Assembly: GCF_021412625.1 (NCBI RefSeq) | Contig: NZ_JAKCFI010000001.1 | Coordinates: 496,001-560,000, forward strand | Direction: 5' to 3' | Source of the DNA: Myxococcus stipitatus | GTDB taxonomy: Bacteria > Myxococcota > Myxococcia > Myxococcales > Myxococcaceae | Length of the DNA: 64,000 nucleotides | Shown here: positions 54,783-61,357 of the stretch, in pieces | Numbering within the stretch: position 1 is the stretch's first letter | How the letters are laid out: every line of letters starts with the position of its first letter | The notes under the pieces: generated by a model | Database searches by the model: none | The model's input: only the letters and a program-made list of their open reading frames with translations | What the model was told of the DNA's origin: nothing | Position numbers and translations under genes: made by a program

Positions 54783-55532
54783 TCAGTGCGCCTCCGCTCC
54801 CGCCGCCATGGCGCGCGTGGCCTCGGCGGGGGTGAGGCGGTCGAGGATCTTCCCGTCCGCCAGGCGCACCACGGCGTTGGCGTGATTCATCACCTTCGCG
54901 TCGTGGGTGGAGAAGATGAAGGTGGTGCCCTCCTTCTGGTTGAGCTCCTTCATCAGGTCGATGATGTTCTGGCCCGTCACCGAGTCCAGGTTGGCGGTGG
55001 GCTCGTCCGCCAGCACCAGCTGCGGGCGGGTGACGAGCGCGCGCGCCACGGCCACGCGCTGGCGCTGGCCGCCGGACAGCTCGTTGGGCCGGTGCTTCGC
55101 GTGGTGGGCGAGCCCCACCTGCTCCAGCAACTGCATCACCCGCTCGCGCCGCTGGGCCTTGTCCAGCTTGCGCTGCAGGAGCAGGGGGAACTCCACGTTC
55201 TGGAAGACGTCGAGCACCGACACCAGGTTGAAGCTCTGGAAGATGAAGCCGATGGTGTGCAGACGCAGGTGGGTCAGCTGCCGCTCGCTGAGCTGCTTGG
55301 TGTCCTGGCCCGCGACGCGCACGACGCCGCCGGTGGCCGTGTCCACGCAGCCGATGAGGTTGAGCAGCGTCGTCTTGCCGCTGCCGGACGGACCCGCGAT
55401 GGAGATGAACTCACCCGGGTGTACCAGGAGGTCCACCCCTCGCAGCGCCGGGACGACCACCTTGCCCAGGGTGTAGTCCTTGGTCACCTGGGTGATGGAG
55501 ACGATGGGGGACTGCGCGACTGCGGGATTCAT
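54783..55532 (-). CDS. ABC transporter ATPase, LolD/MacB-like
   Basis: A 249-residue cytoplasmic ATPase. Walker A GPSGSGKT (47-54), Q-loop IFQSFNLV, signature LSGGQRQRV, Walker B LVLADEPTANLDS and the H-loop FSTHD. Best fits the LolD/MacB/FtsE branch that energises FtsX-type permeases, both of which follow in the operon. ATG 55532 overlaps the regulator stop as ATGA (55529-55532). Residues before it in the open frame are not conserved in kind. Confidence 0.93.
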   Translation of the reverse strand: MNPAVAQSPIVSITQVTKDYTLGKVVVPALRGVDLLVHPGEFISIAGPSGSGKTTLLNLIGCVDTATGGVVRVAGQDTKQLSERQLTHLRLHTIGFIFQSFNLVSVLDVFQNVEFPLLLQRKLDKAQRRERVMQLLEQVGLAHHAKHRPNELSGGQRQRVAVARALVTRPQLVLADEPTANLDSVTGQNIIDLMKELNQKEGTTFIFSTHDAKVMNHANAVVRLADGKILDRLTPAEATRAMAAGAEAH

Positions 55533-56029
55533 GCGGAACGTCCTTTCGACGCCTTGGGGGTGCGGGGTGTGGGGCGGGCGCCGCGCATGGCGCGCCACCG
55601 TTCTGCGATACCGGCCATCTCGGCCAGGTAGAAGTCACCGAAGTCCGCCGCGTCACGCAGGTGGCGCTTGTCCGCCAGCTGCGGGGTGGCCATGGCCTCC
55701 TGGCACAGGCGGAGGAAGGCCTTCACGCTCTCCTCCGCGGCGCGCAGCCGGCTCTCCCAGCCAGAGGTGTTGACGACGTAGTAGTGCTGACGGTCACCGG
55801 GCATGCTCACCGGCTCCACCAGCCCGATGGCCATGCTCGCGCGGATGTTCGTGGACACCGACGCCGCGCTCACCTTGAGCAGCCGCGCGATGGCCTTCAG
55901 CGACAGCGGCTCCTCCGCGAGCATCAGCAGCCCGTGGATGCGTCCGCCGATGCGCGTGCTGCCCTGTCGCTCGAAGTACAGCCCCATCGAGTCGATGAAG
56001 CGCTGCTCGGCGACACCCAGGTCCCTCAT
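55529..56029 (-). CDS. GbsR/MarR-type transcriptional regulator
   Basis: A 166-residue winged-helix regulator. N-terminal helix VAEQRFIDSMGLYFERQGSTRIGGRIHGLLMLAEE, recognition region PLSLKAIARLLKVSAASVSTNIRASMAIGLVEPVS and the wing PGDRQHYYVVN match the GbsR family. As first gene of a six-gene operon whose promoter lies in a large inverted repeat, it is probably autoregulatory and controls the transport genes. The C-terminal half is a helical dimer/ligand part with KAFLRLCQEAMA. A basic tail ends the protein. Confidence 0.88.
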   Translation of the reverse strand: MRDLGVAEQRFIDSMGLYFERQGSTRIGGRIHGLLMLAEEPLSLKAIARLLKVSAASVSTNIRASMAIGLVEPVSMPGDRQHYYVVNTSGWESRLRAAEESVKAFLRLCQEAMATPQLADKRHLRDAADFGDFYLAEMAGIAERWRAMRGARPTPRTPKASKGRSA

Positions 56030-56095
56030 TCACGGCCTCCGTGTCGTCCCCCCGAGCCACCCGAGGCTTGCCTGGGCGGTCGGGTGGGTGGCGGT

Positions 56096-56124
56096 CGTTT
56101 AATGCGTTCACTTCGTTCAGTCAA
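56096..56124 (-). promoter_or_regulatory. candidate promoter of the envelope operon
   Basis: On the minus strand, TTGACT (56124-56119, 5 of 6 of the -35 consensus), 17 bases, then TAAACG (56101-56096), a weak -10. The -35 box falls inside the inverted repeat, so a bound repressor would block it. The start codon is 67 bases beyond. Confidence 0.45.
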
Positions 56125-56141
56125 TACTGAATGGAGTGAAC
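56106..56141. promoter_or_regulatory. 36-bp inverted repeat, likely operator for the GbsR-type regulator
   Basis: Arms GTTCACTTCGTTCAGT (56106-56121) and ACTGAATGGAGTGAAC (56126-56141) around CAAT: 13 of 16 positions pair, the 3 mismatches clustered in the middle of each arm. It lies 77 bp upstream of the regulator ATG and covers the presumed -35 box, so it is well placed for autoregulation by a dimeric winged-helix protein. Confidence 0.7.
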
Positions 56142-56202
56142 ACGGGACGCCGGACGGAGGTGGAGGTGGGGGGGGCGCGAGCGCGGGGGGGTGGACGTGG
56201 AA

Positions 56203-56230
56203 AGGGCCCGCGACGTCGGCCGCGGGCCCT
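56203..56230 (-). terminator. terminator hairpin after the 56290 gene
   Basis: A perfect 10-bp stem AGGGCCCGCG/CGCGGGCCCT with an 8-base loop, 60 bases past the stop, followed on the minus strand by TTCC. Probably ends the small exported-protein gene before the operon promoter. Confidence 0.5.
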
Positions 56231-56289
56231 GGAGGCGGCCCCCTGGGGAGGCCGGGTGTTCGTCATGGGACGCACGCGTCCGGACGACG

Positions 56290-56886
56290 TCAGTAGGTGT
56301 TGTCCGGGTTGGTGCTCTTGTCGCTGCCGGTGCCGTTCATGGACGAGTCCTTGGTCTTGGTCGAGCCGGAGCCGCCCGTGCCGCCCATGTCATCCTGGGT
56401 GCCGGTGCCGGTGGTGCCGCTGCCCTGGTTGATGGACGAGTCCGGGGACATCACGTCGGTGCCCGCGCCGCCCGTGCCGGAGAGCGAGATGCTCTTGGCC
56501 ATGTTCTTGGTCTCCTTGACCTCGAAGCTGGCGCGGATCTCCTGTCCCTCCCTGAGGTCCTTGGCCTTCTTGAGGCTCGGGTCGGTGAAGTGGGTGCTCC
56601 GGTCGATGTCGAGCGGCACCACCGCGCCCTGCGCGTCCTGCACGAAGACCTTGCTCGACTCGGTCTTCACGACCTTGCCGTTGAGCTCCTTCTGGCCCAT
56701 GGAGGACTGGCCCATCGTGGAGCCAGAGCCGCCCATGGAGCTGCCGTGTTGCATGCTCCCGGTCCCGGACGTCCCGGAGCCACCCTGGGCAGACGTGTCC
56801 TGCTGTGTCTTGGTCTTGTCATCCGCCAGGGCCGCGCCGGACCCCAGGATCGCCATCGCCGCGAAAACCCCAACCAGCTTCTTCAT
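56290..56886 (-). CDS. small exported Gly/Ser/Thr-rich protein
   Basis: A 198-residue exported protein. Signal peptide MKKLVGVFAAMAILGSGAALA. The middle (KELNGKVVKTESSKVFVQDAQGAVVPLDIDRSTHFTD) looks like a small beta domain of the DUF5666/OB-like type seen in secreted proteins; the flanks are rich in Gly, Ser, Thr, Met and Gln with no obvious repeats. It resembles other small Myxococcus envelope proteins; function unknown. Start ATG 56886 has AGGAG upstream. Confidence 0.72.
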   Translation of the reverse strand: MKKLVGVFAAMAILGSGAALADDKTKTQQDTSAQGGSGTSGTGSMQHGSSMGGSGSTMGQSSMGQKELNGKVVKTESSKVFVQDAQGAVVPLDIDRSTHFTDPSLKKAKDLREGQEIRASFEVKETKNMAKSISLSGTGGAGTDVMSPDSSINQGSGTTGTGTQDDMGGTGGSGSTKTKDSSMNGTGSDKSTNPDNTY

Positions 56887-57162
56887 GGGAGATTCTCCTG
56901 TGTGAGTGCGACGGAGGGGTGTGCGTGGTTCGTGGTTCCCCCCGCTGCCCCAAAAGCTAGGTGCGACCTTGTGAGGGGCCAGGGGCGCCGCCACCAGCCT
57001 TTCACGTGCCCGTTCCCTCCCCTGGCGGTGGGGCCGGGGGGACGGCCGCCCCGGGGGAGGGGAGCAGGCGGCTTGATGGAGGCCGGGCTTTCCCCTACCG
57101 TCGGGAATACAAGCGCCCGGGAGCCCTGCCTGCTCCTGGCCCGACAGGAGTGGTCTTCCGCG

Positions 57163-57438
57163 ATGCCCCCGTCCTCCAAGCCGTCCCAACCCGCCCAGGA
57201 GCTGCCAGCGCTCTCGTACCCCACCATCGAATCGCTGCTCGAGGGGACGTCGACGGAGGACATCCGGGCCCTGTTCTCGCCCGTGAAGGATCAGCTCGGC
57301 GCGCTCAAGGGGCCCAAGGTGGAGCAGGGCAAGAAGGTCCAGGCCGCCGTCGCCCACGTGGAGGAGCTCCTGGAGGTCCTGGTGGAGACGCGCGAGCGGC
57401 TGATCGCGGAGGCGAAGGGGCCCAAGGGCCGGAAATGA
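57163..57438 (+). CDS. small helical hypothetical protein
   Basis: A 91-residue protein. N-terminal Pro/Ser segment (MPPSSKPSQPAQELPALSYPTIESLLEGT), then a predominantly helical, possibly coiled-coil part (EQGKKVQAAVAHVEELLEVLVETRERLIAEAKG). It lies directly before the type III secretion genes and on their strand, so it may be a small chaperone or regulator, but I have no family for it. Start ATG 57163 with GGAG about 12 bases before it is not ideal; a longer form could start at 57076. Confidence 0.5.
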   Translation: MPPSSKPSQPAQELPALSYPTIESLLEGTSTEDIRALFSPVKDQLGALKGPKVEQGKKVQAAVAHVEELLEVLVETRERLIAEAKGPKGRK

Positions 57439-57499
57439 CGGGTTTTTCCCGCCCCACCCTGATTTTTCGCACCCAGGGAGGCAACTGGGGCGGGGGTGG

Positions 57500-57507
57500 G
57501 ACGATAA
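57500..57507 (+). promoter_or_regulatory. candidate FliA/WhiG-type -10 element
   Basis: GACGATAA matches 7 of 8 bases of the FliA/WhiG -10 consensus GCCGATAA, 73 bases upstream of the first type III secretion gene. The expected -35 (TAAA or TAAAGTTT) is not present at the right distance, which lowers confidence. GATAAT at the same place is also a fair sigma-70 -10. Confidence 0.35.
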
Positions 57508-57580
57508 TGGGGGAGTGGGCACCGGGATCATCCGGGAGCCCTGTCAATTTCCCCGCTGAATGCAGCGCCAGGAGGATGCA

Positions 57581-58138
57581 ATGGCGAAGATCGACAACAT
57601 GATGGGCCCCAACATCCGGCTCTCGACCCACGTCACGACGGCGCGCCAGACCCCGCAGACGAACTTCGGTGCCCGGCTCCAGAACGGCATCAACAGCGCC
57701 GCCAGCGCGCTGGGCACGGGCGTGGGCGCGGTCGCGGGCATGACGCCGGCCAGCGGCATCGTCTCCGCGGCGGTCTCCTCCATGCACACGCTGGGCAGCA
57801 CGACGGGCTCCGGCAGCGCGCCGTACGCGGGCGTGATGAGCACGGCGGTGGGCGTGGGCGGCGGCGTGGTGGGCGGCGCCTCCGTCGGTGGCGCGGCGCT
57901 GGGCGCCTCCGGCGTGGTGGGTGGCGTGGGCAACCCCGCGGGTAACATCACCACCGGCGGCAGCACGACGGACACCGTCAACGGCAACTTCTCGCTGAAC
58001 AAGATGGCCGAGGAGAACTCCAAGCTGCTCAACCTGCAGGCGGCCATCCAGCAGGAGTCGCAGACCTTCACCGCCATCTCCAACGTGATGAAGGCCCGCG
58101 CCGACAGCATCAAGAACTCCATCAGCAACGTCCGCTAA
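57581..58138 (+). CDS. candidate T3SS needle/rod-like protein (SctF position)
   Basis: A 185-residue protein without a signal peptide. The N-terminus (MAKIDNMMGPNIRL) and a Gly/Ala/Val/Ser-rich middle (about 40-125) precede a helical C-terminal 45 residues: KMAEENSKLLNLQAAI then QQESQTFTAISNVMKARADS and IKNSISNVR. That end resembles the SctI/SctF helices (LLxLQ then SxVxKA). It takes the position that sctF holds in the Yersinia-type order, directly before a TPR chaperone-like gene. It is longer than usual needles (80-90 residues). An AGGAGG ribosome site lies 6 bases before ATG 57581. Alternatives: a second rod or a translocator. The role is inferred. Confidence 0.5.
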   Translation: MAKIDNMMGPNIRLSTHVTTARQTPQTNFGARLQNGINSAASALGTGVGAVAGMTPASGIVSAAVSSMHTLGSTTGSGSAPYAGVMSTAVGVGGGVVGGASVGGAALGASGVVGGVGNPAGNITTGGSTTDTVNGNFSLNKMAEENSKLLNLQAAIQQESQTFTAISNVMKARADSIKNSISNVR

Positions 58139-58224
58139 GCTGTCGCAGGCGGACCCGGACCCGGCGGAGGTGGGGGCGGCGCCGCTCCCGCCACCGGCGG
58201 GTGGGGAAAGGAAGAGCGAGGTCC

Positions 58225-58659
58225 ATGTCGGAGAGCGTCTCGGAGATTTCGAACAGCCTGGTCCCGCTCGGGCGCCAGCAGGCCATGGTGTTGCTGGAGG
58301 CCGGCTACCTGTGGTTGGACATGGGGCGGTTCGACAAGGCGAAGGAGATCTTCTCCGGCGCCGCGGCGCTGATGCCCAAGAGCGAGGTTCCGCAGCTGGG
58401 GCTGGGCGCGGTGGAGTTCGCCCAGGGGCGTCACGACAAGGCCTTGCAGGCGTATCGTTCCGCGCAGCGGTTGGCGCCGAACGCGGCCCTGCCCCGGGCG
58501 CACGTGGGCGAGGCGTTATTGTTCCTGGGCAAGGTGCCGGAGGCTCTCAAGGAGCTGAAGGCGGCCCTGGACTTGGAGCCCGAAGGTGATGGGGCACGTC
58601 TCGCACAGGCGCTCATCCAGGCGAAGGAGGCAGGGGTGCTGCCTCCCGCGAAGAAGTAG
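58225..58659 (+). CDS. TPR chaperone-like protein of the T3SS cluster (SctG position)
   Basis: A 144-residue helical protein with about three tetratricopeptide repeats: AMVLLEAGYLWLDMGRFDKAKEIFSGAAALMP, VPQLGLGAVEFAQGRHDKALQAYRSAQRLAP and LPRAHVGEALLFLGKVPEALKELKAALDL. T3SS chaperones of class II/III (SycD, YscG) are TPR proteins; YscG binds the needle protein YscF, which lies just upstream of it. Placement after the rod/needle-like gene is therefore suggestive. GAGG lies before ATG 58225. Cytoplasmic. Confidence 0.65.
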   Translation: MSESVSEISNSLVPLGRQQAMVLLEAGYLWLDMGRFDKAKEIFSGAAALMPKSEVPQLGLGAVEFAQGRHDKALQAYRSAQRLAPNAALPRAHVGEALLFLGKVPEALKELKAALDLEPEGDGARLAQALIQAKEAGVLPPAKK

Positions 58660-58681
58660 GAGCAGGAGGGAGGCTCGGTCG

Positions 58682-59077
58682 ATGGCTGTCGGTGGCGTAG
58701 GACGTGGCGGTGGAAAGGGGCGGGCCGGTGGCGCCAAGGGCGCCGCGTCCGCGGGCCCCATGGGCGGAGCCACCTTCGGCGCGAAGGTCGACAAGGCCGA
58801 ATCCCTCGTCGGCCCCTCGGGGCTGGTCGGCTCCAGCAATGTCCAGGGCCCCCAGGCCGCGGACCCCGTCGCCGCGCAGGCGAAGGCGATCGCGCGCCAG
58901 CTGAAGAACGGGGGCTTCAAGAACAAGGAGGAGGCGACCAAGGCGCTCGTCGCCGAGGTCCTGAAGGAGAAGCTGCGCATGAAGTCCGCGTCCCTGACGC
59001 ATAAGATCGCGGACGCGTTGCAGGACGATCCCCGGCTGAACCAGGTTCTCGAGCGGCTGTGGTCCAAGGCCGAGTGA
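58682..59077 (+). CDS. small T3SS-cluster protein of unknown role
   Basis: A 131-residue protein. The first 35 residues are Gly/Arg/Lys/Ala-rich (MAVGGVGRGGGKGRAGGAKG), and the last 75 are helical (AKAIARQLKNGGFKNKEEATKALVAEVL, KIADALQDDPRLNQVLERLWSKAE). No named family is recognised; a chaperone, effector or regulator is possible. It lies 22 bp after the TPR gene and 7 bp before the sigma factor, in the position of yscH. Confidence 0.6.
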   Translation: MAVGGVGRGGGKGRAGGAKGAASAGPMGGATFGAKVDKAESLVGPSGLVGSSNVQGPQAADPVAAQAKAIARQLKNGGFKNKEEATKALVAEVLKEKLRMKSASLTHKIADALQDDPRLNQVLERLWSKAE

Positions 59078-59084
59078 GCAGCGC

Positions 59085-59921
59085 TTGCCTCTGGGTGAAG
59101 ACAGGACGGCCATCCTCACCAAGTACGGCCCCTACGTGCGGTCGCTGGCGGCGACCGTGCGCAAGCAGTTCAACGCCCAGCTCGAACTGGACGAGCTGGT
59201 GTCGTACGGCCAGATAGGCCTGCTGGAGGCCGCCGAGCGCTTCGACCCCAAGGTGGGGGCCAACTTCCTCACCTTCGCCCACTACCGCATCAAGGGCGCC
59301 ATCTTCGACGGGCTGCGGAAGATGGGCATCCTGCGGGGTTCGGATGCCCGCGGCGCGTTCGTGGGAGAGCGGGCGGCGGCGTATCTGGGGAATCTGTCGG
59401 ACCGGGAGTCGGGCGCAAGCAACCGCGGCAGCTCATTCGACGATGATGTCAGTGACATCTCGGATGCGGTCCAGGGTCTGGCGATGGTGTTCGCCTCGAG
59501 CCTGGAGGGGGCGGACAGCGCGGGGTACACCGACGAGTCCCTGCCGGTGGACGTCCGGCTGGAGCTGGAGCAGCTGAAGACGCGGGTGCGGGCGGCGATA
59601 GAGAAGCTCCCGGAGAAGGAGCGCAAGCTGCTCCAGGGGTACTACTTCCAGGGCAGGACGCTGGAAGAGGCGGGGGCGGAAATCGGGCAGTCGAAGAGCT
59701 GGGCCTCGCGGCTTCACGCGCGGGCCATCGACCGGCTCAAGGAACTCTTGAACGAGGAGGAGGAACTTCCTCCGACCTCGACGGATGCAAGGAGGCTGTC
59801 ACATGGCGGGTCCGATGGCGGGCATCTCCGCGGCGCAGGTGGCGCAGCAAAAGCTGCAGGATCAGGGCGTCCAGCAGACGAACAAGCAGGGCGCGTCGAA
59901 GTTCGACGGAGTTCTCGCTGA
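59085..59921 (+). CDS. FliA/WhiG-like sigma factor of the T3SS cluster
   Basis: A 278-residue sigma-70 family protein. Region 2: LELDELVSYGQIGLLEAAERFDPKVGANFLTFAHYRIKGAIFDGLRKMG, close to FliA/WhiG and SigB-type factors. Region 4: IEKLPEKERKLLQGYYFQGRTLEEAGAEIGQSKSWASRLHARAIDRLKELL. A linker of about 90 residues replaces region 3. It likely directs transcription of the secretion genes. The start is TTG 59085, 7 bp after the previous stop. The C-terminal 40 residues, after LLNEEEELPP, overlap SctI in another frame and are low in order; the true end may be earlier if a frameshift occurred. Confidence 0.82.
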   Translation: MPLGEDRTAILTKYGPYVRSLAATVRKQFNAQLELDELVSYGQIGLLEAAERFDPKVGANFLTFAHYRIKGAIFDGLRKMGILRGSDARGAFVGERAAAYLGNLSDRESGASNRGSSFDDDVSDISDAVQGLAMVFASSLEGADSAGYTDESLPVDVRLELEQLKTRVRAAIEKLPEKERKLLQGYYFQGRTLEEAGAEIGQSKSWASRLHARAIDRLKELLNEEEELPPTSTDARRLSHGGSDGGHLRGAGGAAKAAGSGRPADEQAGRVEVRRSSR

Positions 59922-60354
59922 CAAGGCGCAGGGCGCCGGCCAGGTCGACGCCGCGCAGGGCGTGAACAAGGCCCAGGCCACGCAGCGCGCGGACGCGGTG
60001 CGGCAGGTGGAGACGGTCAACAAGGCGGAGAAGGCGGGCCTGAACAAGGTCAGCGCCGCCGCCTCCCAGCCCGTGACGGCCAAGGCCGCCGACCCGGTGG
60101 CCGCCAAGACCGAGCTGACCAAGTCCAGCAAGGCGACGGACATGATGTCCTCGGTGGTCGGCGACCTGGAGAAGGGCGCCGGCAACCTGGAGAAGATCAT
60201 CGCCCAGGCCTCCAGCGGCAAGCAGTTCACCAACGCCGAGCTGCTGTCGCTCCAGGCGTCCATGTACCAGTACACCCAGCAGTTGGACCTGACGAGCAAG
60301 GTGGTGGAGAAGGCCACCACCGGCCTGAAGGACGTCGTCAAGACGCAGGTCTGA
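59803..60354 (+). CDS. sctI: T3SS inner rod protein SctI
   Basis: A 183-residue protein. Its Ala/Gln/Lys-rich N-terminus is followed by the typical SctI (YscI/EscI/HrpB) end: FTNAELLSLQASMYQYTQQL then DLTSKVVEKATTGLKDVVKT, which forms the rod helices within the basal body. It lies directly before sctJ, as in Yersinia. Usual SctI proteins are 90-140 residues; this one has a longer N-terminal part. AAGGAGG precedes ATG 59803 by about 8 bases. The first 119 bases overlap the sigma-factor gene in another frame. Confidence 0.85.
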   Translation: MAGPMAGISAAQVAQQKLQDQGVQQTNKQGASKFDGVLADKAQGAGQVDAAQGVNKAQATQRADAVRQVETVNKAEKAGLNKVSAAASQPVTAKAADPVAAKTELTKSSKATDMMSSVVGDLEKGAGNLEKIIAQASSGKQFTNAELLSLQASMYQYTQQLDLTSKVVEKATTGLKDVVKTQV

Positions 60355-60391
60355 TGGCATTCCCCCCACCGTCCCCGGTGGCGTGAGTCGA

Positions 60392-60425
60392 AGGGCGGCC
60401 TCTCCGAGTGGAGGGGGCGCCCTTC
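60392..60425 (+). terminator. hairpin between sctI and sctJ
   Basis: A long imperfect stem with AAGGGCG/CGCCCTT outer pairs and a GAGT-containing loop is followed by CCGCG and TTTT (60431-60434). It could end or attenuate the transcript between sctI and sctJ. Confidence 0.4.
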
Positions 60426-60462
60426 CGCGTTTTCCGGCGGCCTAGTAAGCTCCCCCACGCCC

Positions 60463-61284
60463 ATGATTCGCCGACCGCAAGCGTTCGCCGCCCCGCTCCT
60501 CGCCCTCGTGCTCGTGACGGGATGTCACATCGAGCTCCAGCACGACCTGAGCGAAGCGGACGCCAACGAAATCTACGTCCTGCTCAGCAAGAACGGCATC
60601 AACGCGAAGAAGGAGAAGGAAGAGGGCGGCAACGAGGTGCGGTTCATGATCACCGTGCCCAAGACGGACGCCACGGAGGCGGCCGAGCTGCTCAAGCTCA
60701 ACTCGCTGCCCCGTCCCATGGAGAAGGGCCTGTCCCACTTCGCCAAGGGCAGCATGGTCCCCACCGCCACGGAGGAGCGCGCCATGCTCCTCAAGGCGAT
60801 GGCGGGCGAGGTCTCCAACGCGCTGAACCAGATCGACGGCGTGCTGGAGGCGCGCGCCATCGTGATGATCCCGGAGAACAACGACCTGACGCAGCCGGAG
60901 AACAAGCCGATGCCGTCCGCGTCGGTCTTCATCAAGTTCCGGCCGAGCGAGGGCGGCAAGCCTCCCATCGACATCCCCAGCGTGAAGTCCTTCGTCGCCA
61001 CCGCCGTGCCGGAGCTGCGTCCGGACGCGGTGACGGTGTTGATGACGGCCGCGCTCGGGCCCAAGGCGGAGAAGACGGAGGAGAACCGGCAGCAGGACGT
61101 GCTGGGGCTGCGCATGACGGCGGCCAGCGCCAGCCAGTTCAAGATGATGCTCGGCATCGCGTCGTTGCTGGTGCTGGGGATGATGGCCCTGACGGGCTGG
61201 TCGTTCACCCGTGGCGGTGGCGCGGGCGCCGCCCCAGCCGCGCGTGGCGGTGCCCGTCCTCGCGTGCGTCCCCCGGAGTCCTGA
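60463..61284 (+). CDS. sctJ: T3SS inner-membrane ring lipoprotein SctJ
   Basis: A 273-residue lipoprotein (lipobox LVTGC, Cys21). The YscJ/SctJ ring-building domain: ELQHDLSEADANEIYVLLSKNGINAKKEKEEGG, then FAKGSMVPTATEERAMLLKAMAGEVSNALNQIDGVLEARAIVMIPENNDL and VSAIKFRP-like strands (PSASVFIKFRPSEGGKP). A membrane helix lies near the C-terminus (MLGIASLLVLGMMALTGWSF, about 228-247). This is the short injectisome form, not flagellar FliF, which is larger. It builds the inner-membrane ring. ATG 60463. Confidence 0.92.
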   Translation: MIRRPQAFAAPLLALVLVTGCHIELQHDLSEADANEIYVLLSKNGINAKKEKEEGGNEVRFMITVPKTDATEAAELLKLNSLPRPMEKGLSHFAKGSMVPTATEERAMLLKAMAGEVSNALNQIDGVLEARAIVMIPENNDLTQPENKPMPSASVFIKFRPSEGGKPPIDIPSVKSFVATAVPELRPDAVTVLMTAALGPKAEKTEENRQQDVLGLRMTAASASQFKMMLGIASLLVLGMMALTGWSFTRGGGAGAAPAARGGARPRVRPPES

Positions 61285-61292
61285 GGTCCTCG

Positions 61293-61311
61293 CGCCCCTC
61301 CCGGTGGGGCG
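61293..61311 (+). terminator. hairpin between sctJ and the FliG-like gene
   Basis: CGCCCC/GGGGCG stem with loop TCCCGGT at once followed by TCCTTCTTCCTCC, a pyrimidine-rich tract. Possible weak intrinsic terminator or attenuator. Confidence 0.4.
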
Positions 61312-61357
61312 TCCTTCTTCCTCCCAGCGGGCGTCCGTGGGGCCCGCGAGGTGACGT

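Noticed and set aside
57439-57480. CGGG-TTTTT-CCCG element as a terminator before the T3SS genes
   Set aside because: The T run is in the loop, not after the stem, and the stem is only 4 bp.
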